This document shows positions 20,450 to 30,022 of a stretch of DNA of 64,000 nucleotides, one piece after another. Both the position numbers and the translations under genes were made by a program. Each line of letters opens with the position of its first letter. Positions within the stretch are counted from its first letter, which is position 1. Source of the stretch: Cyanidiococcus yangmingshanensis (taxonomy: Eukaryota > Rhodophyta > Bangiophyceae > Cyanidiales > Cyanidiaceae); the NCBI GenBank assembly GCA_013995675.1, contig VWRR01000015.1, positions 124,001-188,000 on the forward strand, given 5' to 3'. A model generated the notes under the pieces. The model saw only the letters and a list, made by a program, of their open reading frames with translations. It searched no databases and was not told where the DNA came from.

Positions 20450-23086
20450 CTAGGGCACTCGGGATTCATGGCTGCGGAGGCGAAGCCGGTGAACCATCTC
20501 TGCAAGTTGCTGGGTTGCTCGTTCGAAGTGAGCACCTTTCCAGTACAGCTGGTGACATTGTGCACATTCGTAAAAAGTCTGGAAAGACTCGACTGTGCGC
20601 GCGGGTAGGTAGGGTCGCACCTCGTCTCGAGTACGTTGCTCGAATCGAGCACAGTTGCACTGAACGCAACGAGCTAGAAAATTCTGTGAATCCGGAAACA
20701 GTTGAAACGTCTCCAGAACCTCCTGGGCTTGTTGTCCTGTTTGCATGGCCGCTACATAATAGCAGGGCACTCCGTAGCGGGTCGCTCGAGAGAGGATCTC
20801 CGCATCTCGAGTGAGAATCACGCGTGGTTTTGACGCTGAGAGCGTTTGTGCGCCATCTTCAGGCATCCAGGCGAGTCCAAAGAGCAATTCAACATTCTTC
20901 TCAGGTGTGTGCAGGACATCCATGCCGAGTGCGCGAAGACGTCTTACCAGACCACCCATGGTACTGTCTACGACAAAGCGCCCCTGACGGCAATCCTCGA
21001 AATAGGATCTCATCCACCGAGTCCCCCAGGGTGCTTGTGCGCTACGAGCAGCTGCCCCCGCCAAATCCCAAGTCCTCTTGATGAATGCATTCGTCTTTGG
21101 CAATACACTGAGCCAGAGTGCACGGCGATAGTATTGCAGATCAACAGCGCTAATGGCCATCATACTCTCTGGTGAGCCAGCGGACACGAAAACAAGCCCA
21201 TTGCGAGACTGGCACCAAGGTTCGGTCGTCTCCTCTGCACGCAACGCATCGTCCATGAAGGTGAGCATGGGCGCATGGCCGACACGTTCACCGTCCGAGT
21301 ATTCATTCAAAAGCCCCAACGGTGAGACTGAACCTGGCGCGAATCCAAATATGGTGACAAGTTCCAAGGGCGTTGCGAAACGTAATGCGCTGCAGGGCAA
21401 GTCCATCATTCGGGCGATACGCCGCAAAGGCGCTCGTCGTTGTCCTGCCATCACCACCAGAAGGGGGCGTTGCTCGGCTGCTACCAGCGCAATACACTTA
21501 CCAATTCGATGGTCGGCGACACCAAGAGCAAAAGCAGCATCGTCGACTCGTCGCAGATCAGGAGTCGCTGCCGATGCAGTCGGACGAACAAGAGGACAGA
21601 ATGGGCCTGCATAAAGGACATTATTGAATCGATAGACAGGTCGGCCACGCCACCGATCATGTGCACTTAACGCCTTACAGACGCGTTCCAGAGCAGCCAT
21701 GTGAACGACTGCGCTCATGTCATGATCCATCATGGAGAGCGTCATTTCGCTTGACGGTGTGCCAAGGTTGGTGTCATGTAGTGGCCTTCTGGTTGCGCCC
21801 ACACGACGTCCAGCTGCTGCAGGCATGCGTTCCAACAACATGAGAAGCACCCAGGCATCCAAAGCCGCGTACTCAATCTGCACTGGCGATAATGGGCGCG
21901 CCTCCCAGTTACTACATCGTGGACACTTGTTAATCCATCGCCCAAGGAGGGCCTCAACAAGTTGGGCGAGTCCGACGGTCAGCCGCCCACGCCTTCGCAC
22001 ATTTGTCCGCCCAACACGAGTCGCCAAAGTGGCACAGAAGCCGCCCGAATCCTCCCAATTGATGCGATCAAGGTCTCGGAGCGACACAATTACATCCAGA
22101 CACGAAAGGTAGCGGTATGAGCGACGCAGCCGGGCGAGATCGGCACTGAAGCCAAACCCGACCTTGAGAATATCCGGCGAACGAAACAGAAGCTGTAATG
22201 CCTCATTCAGCTGGCTGGCGAATAATCGATCCAAGTCGAGCCGAAGCAAATCCACCAGAAAGACGTCCTTGAGAAACGCGACTTGTAGAAGCGCACAACG
22301 AGGTTCCAGACCGGCAGTTCGGACAGGTTTCCATTCAACATCAAGGCCGACACAACGACTTTCATTCACATTCCTGGGCCGGGAGAGGGTCGCTGTCTCT
22401 GATGCCAGTATCGCTCGCACGAACTGCTCCAGATGACTCGCTGCAGTCACAGTTGCGACCCAGTGAACGCGAACGTTGGCTGGCAGGCGTAACATTGCAA
22501 GCGTCGGTGAACTGATCCCATGACCCTTTTCCGAGTCGCCAAGCGTCGCCTCGCCCAACGACGGTTCTATGGAGTCCAAATCTAACGCACATTCTGGCGC
22601 CGTGTAGGTGCGCTCAGATACTTGAAATGGTACCAAGGACCCAGTCGCGGTCTTTGAGCCGCGTGTCATGGGTGTTCGAAGCACTTCCTGGGCCTCAAGC
22701 CAGCGCAACTCTTCTAGATGTTCCGCGTCCTTCCAATCTTGCGCACATTGAGCTGCCAAAGACCACTGCTGCTGTTTGATGAGCACCTCCAACAGGATCG
22801 CACGTTTTTTTGCAAGAAGCGAATCAGTGGCTAGCGCTAGTCGGGAGAGCTCATTTAGCCATTCGACTGCAGCGCGCCAACGCTTCCGCTCCAAACAGGC
22901 GTGAAAGAGCATCATTGCAGCCTCAACCGCCGAGACGTCAAGCGTCGAAATCCGCCATCGTCTTGCAATCTTAACGAGCACTCGAGGATCAGCGAATCGG
23001 TACGCCTGAGCCACCTCATCTACTGGAGCCAAACGCAATCGCCAATCCATCAACGCATTCGCCGTCAACTGATATTGTTGTTGCAT
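20450..23086 (-). CDS. DEDDy 3'-5' exonuclease / YbaK-like / Mut7-C fusion protein
   Basis: From the first in-frame ATG (23086) the protein is 878 aa. Residues about 1-230 are helical and poorly conserved. A 3'-5' exonuclease domain spans about 240-420 with all DEDDy residues: D249 and E251 (GLDVEW), D316 (FSADLARL), and Y406/D410 (YAALD). A YbaK/ProX-type tRNA-editing fold follows at about 510-590 (FALGVADHRIGK, LLVVMAGQRR, FGFAPGSVSPLG). A Mut7-C PIN-like RNase domain follows at about 700-790 (FVVDSTMGGLVRRLRALG, ILTRDAEIL), and a zinc ribbon C807/C810 with C841/C844 ends the protein (YWKGAHFER). Exonuclease-Mut7-C fusions are known in plants and animals (mut-7, EXD3). The frame is open back to a TTG at 23296. 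A role in RNA 3'-end processing, possibly of tRNA, is inferred. Confidence 0.85.
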   Translation of the reverse strand: MQQQYQLTANALMDWRLRLAPVDEVAQAYRFADPRVLVKIARRWRISTLDVSAVEAAMMLFHACLERKRWRAAVEWLNELSRLALATDSLLAKKRAILLEVLIKQQQWSLAAQCAQDWKDAEHLEELRWLEAQEVLRTPMTRGSKTATGSLVPFQVSERTYTAPECALDLDSIEPSLGEATLGDSEKGHGISSPTLAMLRLPANVRVHWVATVTAASHLEQFVRAILASETATLSRPRNVNESRCVGLDVEWKPVRTAGLEPRCALLQVAFLKDVFLVDLLRLDLDRLFASQLNEALQLLFRSPDILKVGFGFSADLARLRRSYRYLSCLDVIVSLRDLDRINWEDSGGFCATLATRVGRTNVRRRGRLTVGLAQLVEALLGRWINKCPRCSNWEARPLSPVQIEYAALDAWVLLMLLERMPAAAGRRVGATRRPLHDTNLGTPSSEMTLSMMDHDMSAVVHMAALERVCKALSAHDRWRGRPVYRFNNVLYAGPFCPLVRPTASAATPDLRRVDDAAFALGVADHRIGKCIALVAAEQRPLLVVMAGQRRAPLRRIARMMDLPCSALRFATPLELVTIFGFAPGSVSPLGLLNEYSDGERVGHAPMLTFMDDALRAEETTEPWCQSRNGLVFVSAGSPESMMAISAVDLQYYRRALWLSVLPKTNAFIKRTWDLAGAAARSAQAPWGTRWMRSYFEDCRQGRFVVDSTMGGLVRRLRALGMDVLHTPEKNVELLFGLAWMPEDGAQTLSASKPRVILTRDAEILSRATRYGVPCYYVAAMQTGQQAQEVLETFQLFPDSQNFLARCVQCNCARFEQRTRDEVRPYLPARTVESFQTFYECAQCHQLYWKGAHFERATQQLAEMVHRLRLRSHESRVP

Positions 23087-23186
23087 CGCGGAAGGCAGCA
23101 ACGAGCTCGCCTCATCCCGATTGTGCTTGCTGTAATGTTCAGTGTCGCAGACCTGCTCGTCCGCATTCGCTGCTGACTTGTCGGAT

Positions 23187-23639
23187 TCACCTGAGCGCAG
23201 CGTCGACAGCTCCGATGACGGCTCGTAAAGTGTTATCTGTCCAAACGAATCGTTCCCGGTCGGCGCGTGTCCCGGTGCAACTGTTGTCTGGGACAAGCAC
23301 GTTCCATTCGAAAGCGTCGCGATGCAACGACTGCATCATACAGGCGGCAACGAAGAGAACTCGGTCACGGCCTTGCACAGGAACATCTCGGTACAGCTGG
23401 GCGAATACTTCACTGTACGCTCGAATAGTGGTCATTCGTGCTTCCGGCTGTTCACGCAACAACGCCTGCAAGTGTTTTCCAAGTCGAAACGCATGCCTAC
23501 CGATCTGCTCAAGGCCAACCGAGCTTTGCCAGTGAGATACGGTGGCTACCCGTCCTAGCTCCCTGAGCAGCTGCTCCGCCAAAACGTTGACCTGTCGAGG
23601 TGGAGTTGTAGGCGGTCGGTTCGGAGACGAAGGTTTCAT
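23187..23639 (-). CDS. Hypothetical helical protein, ~150 aa
   Basis: From the ATG at 23639 the frame encodes 150 residues: a Pro-rich start and then a mostly helical body (LAEQLLRELGRVATVSHW, IGRHAFRLGKHLQALL, YSEVFAQLYRDV). No family was recognised. It ends 100 bp before the first ATG of the exonuclease fusion. Its frame also overlaps the 5' extension of that gene by 110 bp, one base out of register. It is therefore either an independent upstream gene or the displaced N-terminus of the fusion protein. An in-frame Met at 23828 would lengthen it. Confidence 0.5.
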   Translation of the reverse strand: MKPSSPNRPPTTPPRQVNVLAEQLLRELGRVATVSHWQSSVGLEQIGRHAFRLGKHLQALLREQPEARMTTIRAYSEVFAQLYRDVPVQGRDRVLFVAACMMQSLHRDAFEWNVLVPDNSCTGTRADRERFVWTDNTLRAVIGAVDAALR

Positions 23640-24702
23640 GCTGTTGTGGTTGCTCTGAACAATAGGGAAGCATTTCCGACAACGTGTTCGATAGTGTTGT
23701 CGACAGCGTGTTGTCGGCTGTCTTACTTGTGCCCTCTCAGAGCTCACATTCGAATCCTTCAAGGGACTCGATAGTGACAGAGGCTTGTTTTCGGGCACTG
23801 GAACACCTTGGCTCGCGCTCTCCAGCAACCCGCTTGGCGATAGCGAAGCTGTTGGTCGAACTCGACGCTGCGAATACAGCCTGCTGTTCCACTTTGGTGC
23901 TATCTGTACTCGTTACAGAACAAAAGAACGGACTTTGTTGATTCATAATCAGTTTGGTGTTAGCGAACTGGAAAGCGCACCACGGTGAAAAATGGAAAAC
24001 ATCCATTCGCTTTGCCTGATTTCCCCGTCTCGTGCTTCGCTTACGAGAAGCGCGATCAATCACTTCGTTTCGCTTCCAAGGCTGCAAGCGGGCTACATAA
24101 GAGTTCGGTACAAGACCGAAACCCAGTCCAAGCGGCATCGTCCTCTTTCTGCCTTGTCAGGAAAAACTGCGGGTGCTGACCCCGCAGTCAAGTTCTCCAG
24201 GGAACAGGTCCATTTTTGACACTGCGGAGCCATCATCGCTGGCCAGCAGTGATGCGCGCGGTTCTGCGAACCATCGCAGCGCCCGATGATCGTTTACGGT
24301 TCCGGCAACTTGCTCACATTATTGGATAATACAGGAACCTGTGAGGTGTCCTACGGAAAGTAGGGACCAGAAACTGCATCAGCGTCGCAGCGAGGGTGCT
24401 GCAGCATCTCCTAGGAAACGTTTTGTTTGAAATTTCTCGGGAAATATCCACAGGCTTTCTTCGGACTGGCAATGAGGAAACCTTCACGAGCGAGCACTGC
24501 AGAACTGCACCTAAGGGGAAAACGCTTGCCGGCACAACGTACGCAGAACCGTTTTCATCATGAGCAACGATATCTAACGTGTCGGACACCCATGTCATGA
24601 CCTAGGGACGGCGTCGAAACCGTCGTTTACGATCTCCCGATTATGCTGGCATGAATCAACCAGACATAATTTTGAACCCATCTCATCATCTCGTGATCGG
24701 GA
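23640..24702. other. Intergenic, about 1.06 kb
   Basis: Frames such as 23737-24138 minus and 24314-24598 minus have no family resemblance. No RNA gene was seen. Confidence 0.4.
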
Positions 24703-25014
24703 ATGGTCATTGAACCCGTTAAGGAGCTAAGCTTGTTCGCGACAATCGTTGCGTCTGCGGGTGTATTTTTTCTTGCAGGGGAATTCTCTGGGCGTTTTTG
24801 GAAGGACAAGATCGAGAGGGACTCTCTTCACGTGCACGTTGGGTCTGAGCTATCACGTCTACCGAGAGGTCCAAAAGCGCGTTGCAAGAACAGGTTGGTT
24901 CCGTTCACGAGGCAACCAACAGCTGCACCGGAGGAAACGCATTCATCCGAGGGCATGCTTAGGATGGACGAACGCCCACTCGAATTTCTTGACCGAGGGG
25001 TTGCGTCTCAGTGA
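24703..25014 (+). CDS. Possible small membrane protein
   Basis: An ATG at 24703 opens 103 codons. Residues 9-28 are hydrophobic (LSLFATIVASAGVFFLAGEF) and could be a membrane anchor; the rest is basic and shows no family. A second frame from about 24840 to 25033 (containing LGLSYHVYREVQKRV) also reads plausibly, so the end of the gene may be in another frame. Low confidence. Confidence 0.28.
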   Translation: MVIEPVKELSLFATIVASAGVFFLAGEFSGRFWKDKIERDSLHVHVGSELSRLPRGPKARCKNRLVPFTRQPTAAPEETHSSEGMLRMDERPLEFLDRGVASQ

Positions 25015-25385
25015 TATGGCATTCATTTTGGTATGATACGCCTGACAAGTGTTCTGGATTCTAAAGTATAAGAACGGCTAGTAGACCAACGCTGTGCTCT
25101 GAGACGCGTTTGGAACCTTTTCGCACTCACGCAAGTAAAGACGCATCGCTCTTGACTGAGACAAGCACCCATATCCTGGTCAGCTGTAACAAATCGAACG
25201 TAAACAATGACATACATACGAGCAATATGCAACAAAAGAAACTGAAAAATGACACAAGTCTCGGTGACTCCTCGAGCGAACGCTTCCGTGAATGATGGTC
25301 GATGGGCGCAGCCTCAGGAGACGGTTCAGAAATCCAGCTCGGTTGCCAATCCCAATTACAAATCTAGGTTGGTGTTCTTGCGGAA
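25015..25385. other. Intergenic upstream of the ChaN-like gene
   Basis: Nothing was recognised. The region is noticeably A-rich around 25190-25250. Confidence 0.4.
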
Positions 25386-27032
25386 ATGTTCGCCCAGGGC
25401 AACGTGTTAAACGGCCTCAAGGCACCTGAAGGATTTGCCTGTGGGACAAGTTTTGTACCAGGGCGGTTGAAGAGGCCGCCAAAACGAGCCAATTTGTTTC
25501 GACTACGGAGTTCCAACCGAGAGCCGCATGAGTCTGGAGCAACGTCGCTCTCAAGCGTAGTGAACCGCCTTAGTCGCCGAACCTTTCTGCAACTGCTCGG
25601 TGGTAGCTTGCTGGCTATCAACGCGCCGCTACCAGTGAGTGCGGCTTTGAGCAAGGTAGCGGAGTCCTCTTCAGTGCCGCACGAGCACCAGACGAGTCCA
25701 AGTTGGTCGACAAGCTTCAAGGCCAAATCGCTGGATGCGATCTATCGACTGACACCGAACAAGAGTGAGACCTCAGTGCTGTCAGTCGATGAGGAGGCTT
25801 GTCTGGATGCGCTCGCCCAAAACGCAGACCTGGTCTTAATAGGAGACCATCCGCGCTCTCAAACGGATCACGCAATGGAGGCACGAATTGTTGCGGCTAT
25901 GGCTCTTCGGGTGGCACCAAGTCAGGACTATAGTTCGGAAAAAAGCTTACTATCCGTTGCAATCGATGCTTTCGAACAGCACCATCAGAATCTTCTGGAT
26001 GACTATATTCATGGACGCATCCAGGAGGAGGAGCTCTATGAGCGCAGCCAGTGGGACGAACGTTGCGTATGGCCCTACGAGAGATACTTGAATTTGCTTC
26101 GCACCTGCCGGTCTCTTGGAACTCGACTGATTGCCCTGAATATGCAGAGTGTGCATAGAAGGGCGCTCGAGAAACAAGGCATACAGTACTTGAGAGAAGA
26201 CGACGCAGTACGCCGTCTTTATTTCCCAGACCATGAACGCATATGCGATGATCTGATGCTTTATACTGCCTCGCCTGCGTACCGACTCTATGCATCCCAG
26301 GTGCTGGAACCGCACTTTGCGTCACTCCAGCGACACGGTTTCCTGGGTACCGATGTCTCGTACACGAAGTTTGCGGAGGCAGCGCTCGTTCAGGATGCAG
26401 CTATGGCAAACCTCCTGCGACGCCAGCTGGAGTCAAACAAACGCCGTCCAGCGAATCAGGCTCGCAGATGTCGTCTCCTTGCTTGTTGTGAGCTGCCGCA
26501 TGTCGCCTTTGGCCATGGTGTTCGCGGACTTTTGGAGATCAGAAAATATTCAGAGATACTGCATCGTGCGGCTGGTGAGGGCAGCGACGCATTCGCTGGC
26601 GCCACCCAAAGGGTCCGAGCTCGAGACGAACCTATTCCGATGATGAATGCGCAGGACACGTCTTCTCCTGAAGAGACCGCGCTTTGCGTTCAAACCTTAC
26701 TGCTGAATCCAACGATCGCAGATGCTGGCTCACGAGCATTGACGGGAAAAGAGTCGCGGGATTGGTTATTGGGAAAGAGCCCACGTCGCTTGCGCTTGGA
26801 GTTATCGCGAAGTATGTTAGAGGAAATTCCGCCTACACAGGCAGCGGGTCATCCGAGCATCAGGCTATTCGAAGCGAAACCGACGCTGCTGCATGCTGAT
26901 TCTGAATCGAATGGGGCTCAAGGCACAGACGGGCCCTATCTTTCCACAGAATCGACCTCCCCGGTCGGGCCGCTGCTCCTCTGTGATTATTTGTGGATCA
27001 GTGCATCCAAGAAAGGCCGCATTCGGGTGTAA
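25386..27032 (+). CDS. ChaN/DUF399-like haem-binding-fold protein, predicted thylakoid lumen
   Basis: A 548-aa protein from the ATG at 25386. Residues 1-58 look like a plastid presequence (Phe at position 2). At 62-86 there is a twin-arginine signal (LSRRTFLQLLGGSLLAINA then PVSA), predicting Tat export to the thylakoid lumen. Residues about 145-335 fit the ChaN/Tiki-fold domain: NADLVLIGDHPRSQTDHAME, AFEQHHQNLLDDYIHG, CRSLGTRLIALNM and VAFGHGVR. In bacteria ChaN binds haem; in plants this domain occurs next to DUF3411 in RETICULATA-related proteins. No DUF3411 region is visible here. The C-terminal 120 residues are unassigned. Haem or tetrapyrrole binding is inferred from family only. Confidence 0.75.
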   Translation: MFAQGNVLNGLKAPEGFACGTSFVPGRLKRPPKRANLFRLRSSNREPHESGATSLSSVVNRLSRRTFLQLLGGSLLAINAPLPVSAALSKVAESSSVPHEHQTSPSWSTSFKAKSLDAIYRLTPNKSETSVLSVDEEACLDALAQNADLVLIGDHPRSQTDHAMEARIVAAMALRVAPSQDYSSEKSLLSVAIDAFEQHHQNLLDDYIHGRIQEEELYERSQWDERCVWPYERYLNLLRTCRSLGTRLIALNMQSVHRRALEKQGIQYLREDDAVRRLYFPDHERICDDLMLYTASPAYRLYASQVLEPHFASLQRHGFLGTDVSYTKFAEAALVQDAAMANLLRRQLESNKRRPANQARRCRLLACCELPHVAFGHGVRGLLEIRKYSEILHRAAGEGSDAFAGATQRVRARDEPIPMMNAQDTSSPEETALCVQTLLLNPTIADAGSRALTGKESRDWLLGKSPRRLRLELSRSMLEEIPPTQAAGHPSIRLFEAKPTLLHADSESNGAQGTDGPYLSTESTSPVGPLLLCDYLWISASKKGRIRV

Positions 27033-27617
27033 CGCGATTCTAGCACCACCATGTCTTCCATCAGGACGCTCAAAGCGGTTTTGCGCAGCAATACAGCAAC
27101 GACGAGCAGCTCAAACGTAAAGTACCCTGAATCCATGCCGTCTTGAATCCTGATACCATGTGGTCAAGCGCAGCAACGAAGATGCTTCACAGCGTGATCG
27201 CTTTGTGACGATCACATGGCATTAGGATTCGAAGCGAACGCCAATCTTCCAATCAAGATGTATTTAGCTCGCTCTGTGGACATTGTTCGGGGTCCAATAC
27301 CTCAAAGAAGTTGACTCGCCGGTATCGTTTTGCAAAACAACCGCTCGCTGATCACAAGGCCGTGAGACAACTAGGCACGTCTGACTCAAGTGGGGGGCCC
27401 AATTTCGCAAACGAAGCTTGACTTTTTCATCGAGGGAGTCCAGTATGTTGACTCGTTCGAACACGTATGTACTCCGCTGCGCATGATGAAATCCGAATCA
27501 TGGATGAAGCGCGTCTACTATGGACATGTCTTGATCCCTGAGATGGTCTTGAGCGCGTCCTCGAGCCCCAACGCTAAAACTCCCTAACGAACAGTATCCG
27601 AAACCGCTCACCTATGC
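27033..27617. other. Intergenic between convergent genes
   Basis: No gene, RNA or repeat was recognised. Confidence 0.45.
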
Positions 27618-28388
27618 TCACGCACGCACGAGATAGTTTAGGAGTGCTCGAGGACCTCGATGCTCTACCTCTGTCGGTATTCGCGGCAAAGCTGCGTTTC
27701 CACGCCAATTCAACTGTTCCAGTTGCGGGAATGCATCAAGAAAGACCTCCGGGAACGGCGCATGCAGATCGTTTTCGTAAACATGAAGGACACGCAAGTT
27801 TCTACACGATGCGAGTTCTGCTGGGAGCGTTTTCAGTTGGTTGCGCCCCAAGTTGAGTTCAACCAGGGCACTGCAGGAACCGATGGCTGGTGGTAACGAC
27901 TTCAACGCATTCCCGTGCAAGTCGAGTCGGATCAACGACGCTCCGCAACCGGTTTCTCTATCAAACAGGGATTCAGGGAGCGAGTCGAGTCGATTTCGCC
28001 CGAGATACAGAAATTTCATTTGTTTCAGCTCGGAAAATACTTCATCTGGAAGGCATTGGAGGGCGTCACCGTAACCGAGGTCAAGCTCAACCAGTCCGAG
28101 CGGGAGAGCACACGGCGGCACTGTCACCAAGGGCGTGCAACCCAGTAAGAGGCGCTCCAGATTCGGCAAAGTTTCCCGCATCAACTTCGGTATCGCCTCC
28201 ACCTTCGTAGAGAACAAGTTCAGGCAGCGGACTCGGCCCGCAGCGCCCTCACGAGCAAGTGTGTGCAGCGCAGCCTCCAGGTGCGATTCATCGATCGAGC
28301 TCTGTGAGAGATCTAGTTCACCGTAAAAGTCTCGATCCAGCCAATGCGAAATCTGTACGTTGACCCACTGTGTTGATCTGGGTTCAAA
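27618..28388 (-). CDS. Leucine-rich-repeat protein, 5' end unresolved
   Basis: The minus-strand frame is open from just after a TGA (28391-28389) to the stop at 27618, 256 residues. LRRs of the 22-24-residue type are clear: LERLLLGCTPLVTVP, LVELDLGYGDALQCLP, MKFLYLGRNRLDSLP, LIRLDLHGNALKSLP, LVELNLGRNQLKTLP, LRVLHVYENDLHAPFP. Convincing LRR-like sequence (FYGELDLSQSS) continues upstream to about 28330, but this part contains no ATG; the first in-frame ATG is internal at about 28181. An upstream exon, a non-ATG start or a frame break is therefore needed. Similar LRR proteins act as interaction scaffolds; no specific partner is evident. Confidence 0.75.
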   Translation of the reverse strand, partial: FEPRSTQWVNVQISHWLDRDFYGELDLSQSSIDESHLEAALHTLAREGAAGRVRCLNLFSTKVEAIPKLMRETLPNLERLLLGCTPLVTVPPCALPLGLVELDLGYGDALQCLPDEVFSELKQMKFLYLGRNRLDSLPESLFDRETGCGASLIRLDLHGNALKSLPPAIGSCSALVELNLGRNQLKTLPAELASCRNLRVLHVYENDLHAPFPEVFLDAFPQLEQLNWRGNAALPRIPTEVEHRGPRALLNYLVRA

Positions 28389-29002
28389 TCAGAACTCTTG
28401 CAGCGATTGTTCATGGCTGAAAAGCCTTCCCATGAACGGATTCCGCTCAGAGCATTCTTTCAGTAAATTTCGGGCAGGTGGGAGCAGTCGTGGACGAACT
28501 GTGCGCCGGCGTCCCTGTCCATGATGACCCTAAATAGCCATTTAGATACAGTTTCAGACGCGCCAAGACAGTTGAACCGTGGTGTGTCATCGCGCCACAG
28601 CCACGGGGTGTTGACCAGCTTCGCATAGAACAAGATCCGGCCCCATGAAAGTGCATACGCTTCGCAAAACTAGTCTGCAGATTCCGCGCTTAGGAACCGA
28701 GTTGGTCTCTTATTCGTACCACCCGAAGCGGCGCTTGTCATGGATGTCAGGCCAGCACACGCACGGGATCCACATAACTATATGCAGGAGGTGTCATCGT
28801 AAGGACTCTGAACGATATAGATGATATTTATCTCGCATTGAGAATGCAGCAAACTCTCAGCTTTGGGACTGAAACCATTCATGACAGATCATATGAAAAA
28901 GGCCATGAGTTTCTCGGCGTTTCACCACAAACTTACGTATCAGAAGAGGCGCGTGAACTTCAATGTGAGCTTCTCATTTTGGACCTGCGGCACAGTTGAG
29001 TT
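28389..29002. other. Intergenic, about 0.6 kb
   Basis: This should hold the missing start of the LRR gene if an upstream exon exists. A GTAAGT at 28937-28932 on minus was examined, but no open exon with ATG precedes it. A 66-codon ATG-less frame at about 28660-28460 minus has no family. Confidence 0.35.
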
Positions 29003-30022
29003 TCACGAATGATCCCAGCGGCTGCGTCGCCGCCGTTTTATCTGCGTTTCCTCGTTCATTTCCGTCAAGGAGCGGGGCGTTTCGTACAGACCGGGCTCAT
29101 TCCGTTTGGCGCTCGATAGCGCTGCATGGTACTCTGGTTGCCCAGATATCGCTGGTCGTGATGCTTTGGATGATTCTAACGACAAATTCGGTATTGCATC
29201 TCTTTTCCGCTGCCTTTGGAGCTCGTGACCTTCATACCGAGGCTCTTTCTGCTCAGGTGGCCAGTCGACAGTCGTTGCAGGCGCGTGATTTGTTGGCGTT
29301 TGCTTCGTGGAACCACGCAAAGCCCGCTGCTGCACAATCTCTGCGTTTGTTTGCGCAAGCATCGCAGAGAAACTTGCAAAGGCAGGTGCCGCAAACGTGC
29401 TTCCAAGACGACATCCTGGTGCCGCCGCTAGCGCATCCGATGCACTCGTGTTGGGGGCGAGCCTCGAACTCACTCGCCAGTGTCTGCTAACTGGAGGAAC
29501 GCGCCAGGTACGATGTGTTACGGTTTCGCGCTTCTTGGGCGAATTTTGTGAGGCTGCAGCCACTGGCAACAGGCTCGATGAGGTCACCGGAAACACAACA
29601 GTCTCTAAAGGTCCAGCTCCTATTGAAGTTGGTGTTGCACCTGCAGTTTTTTTATCTGGCCAGTGGTCTGTCTGCTTGGATTCTGGCACCGAAGGTAACT
29701 TTTCAGGATTCGCTTCGCGGAAGGAACGAGCACGTTCGTGTTGACGCCGAGGAGGCCGAAACGGGTCCAGGCTCTTGTCGCCCACGAGCCTCAGCGTTTC
29801 GGGACAGGACCTTCTCCGATTTTGCCGTTCTTCATCGATGTGATCTCTAAGATCATAGGGGAAAACACGAACCTGCTCGTGCTTCGAAGCGATCGACGCC
29901 TGGAGACGCTTTCGTGAAAGCGCAACCGCGAGCGCAGCTTGGGTCCGTTCGCTCGTCTCTTTTTCCAACTGCTCCCGGAGCGGCACTAGTTCCAGCTCGT
30001 ATCCTCTTGATTGATAGCTCAT
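29003..30022 (-). CDS. Low-complexity nuclear-type protein ending in a UHM-ligand-like motif
   Basis: From the ATG at 30022 the protein is 339 aa (an in-frame ATG at 30145 would add 41 residues). Residues 1-60 are charged and predicted helical (LREQLEKETSERTQAALAVALSRKRL). The middle is rich in Ser, Pro, Ala, Thr and Arg and looks disordered. The last eleven residues are KRRRRSRWDHS. Basic residues followed by an Arg/Lys-x-Arg-Trp-Asp form the UHM-ligand motif found in SF3B1, SF1 and U2AF65, which docks on U2AF-homology domains. A pre-mRNA splicing or mRNP role is therefore a reasonable inference. Overall family is unknown. Confidence 0.6.
   Translation of the reverse strand: MSYQSRGYELELVPLREQLEKETSERTQAALAVALSRKRLQASIASKHEQVRVFPYDLRDHIDEERQNRRRSCPETLRLVGDKSLDPFRPPRRQHERARSFREANPEKLPSVPESKQTDHWPDKKTAGATPTSIGAGPLETVVFPVTSSSLLPVAAASQNSPKKRETVTHRTWRVPPVSRHWRVSSRLAPNTSASDALAAAPGCRLGSTFAAPAFASFSAMLAQTNAEIVQQRALRGSTKQTPTNHAPATTVDWPPEQKEPRYEGHELQRQRKRDAIPNLSLESSKASRPAISGQPEYHAALSSAKRNEPGLYETPRSLTEMNEETQIKRRRRSRWDHS

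Noticed and set aside
20450-21614. Plus-strand frames inside the exonuclease gene (for example 21153-21614)
   Set aside because: These are antisense shadows of a strongly conserved minus-strand gene.
28381-28395. GGTTCAAATC, like a tRNA B-box
   Set aside because: The flanking bases do not form a T-stem and no cloverleaf can be drawn upstream.
28450-28660. 66-codon ATG-less minus frame rich in Trp
   Set aside because: It starts after a TAG and ends in a TGA with no family; the length is within chance.
28932-28937. GTAAGT donor on minus that might begin the LRR intron
   Set aside because: The sequence upstream of it on minus gives only a six-codon ATG frame before a stop, so no exon fits.
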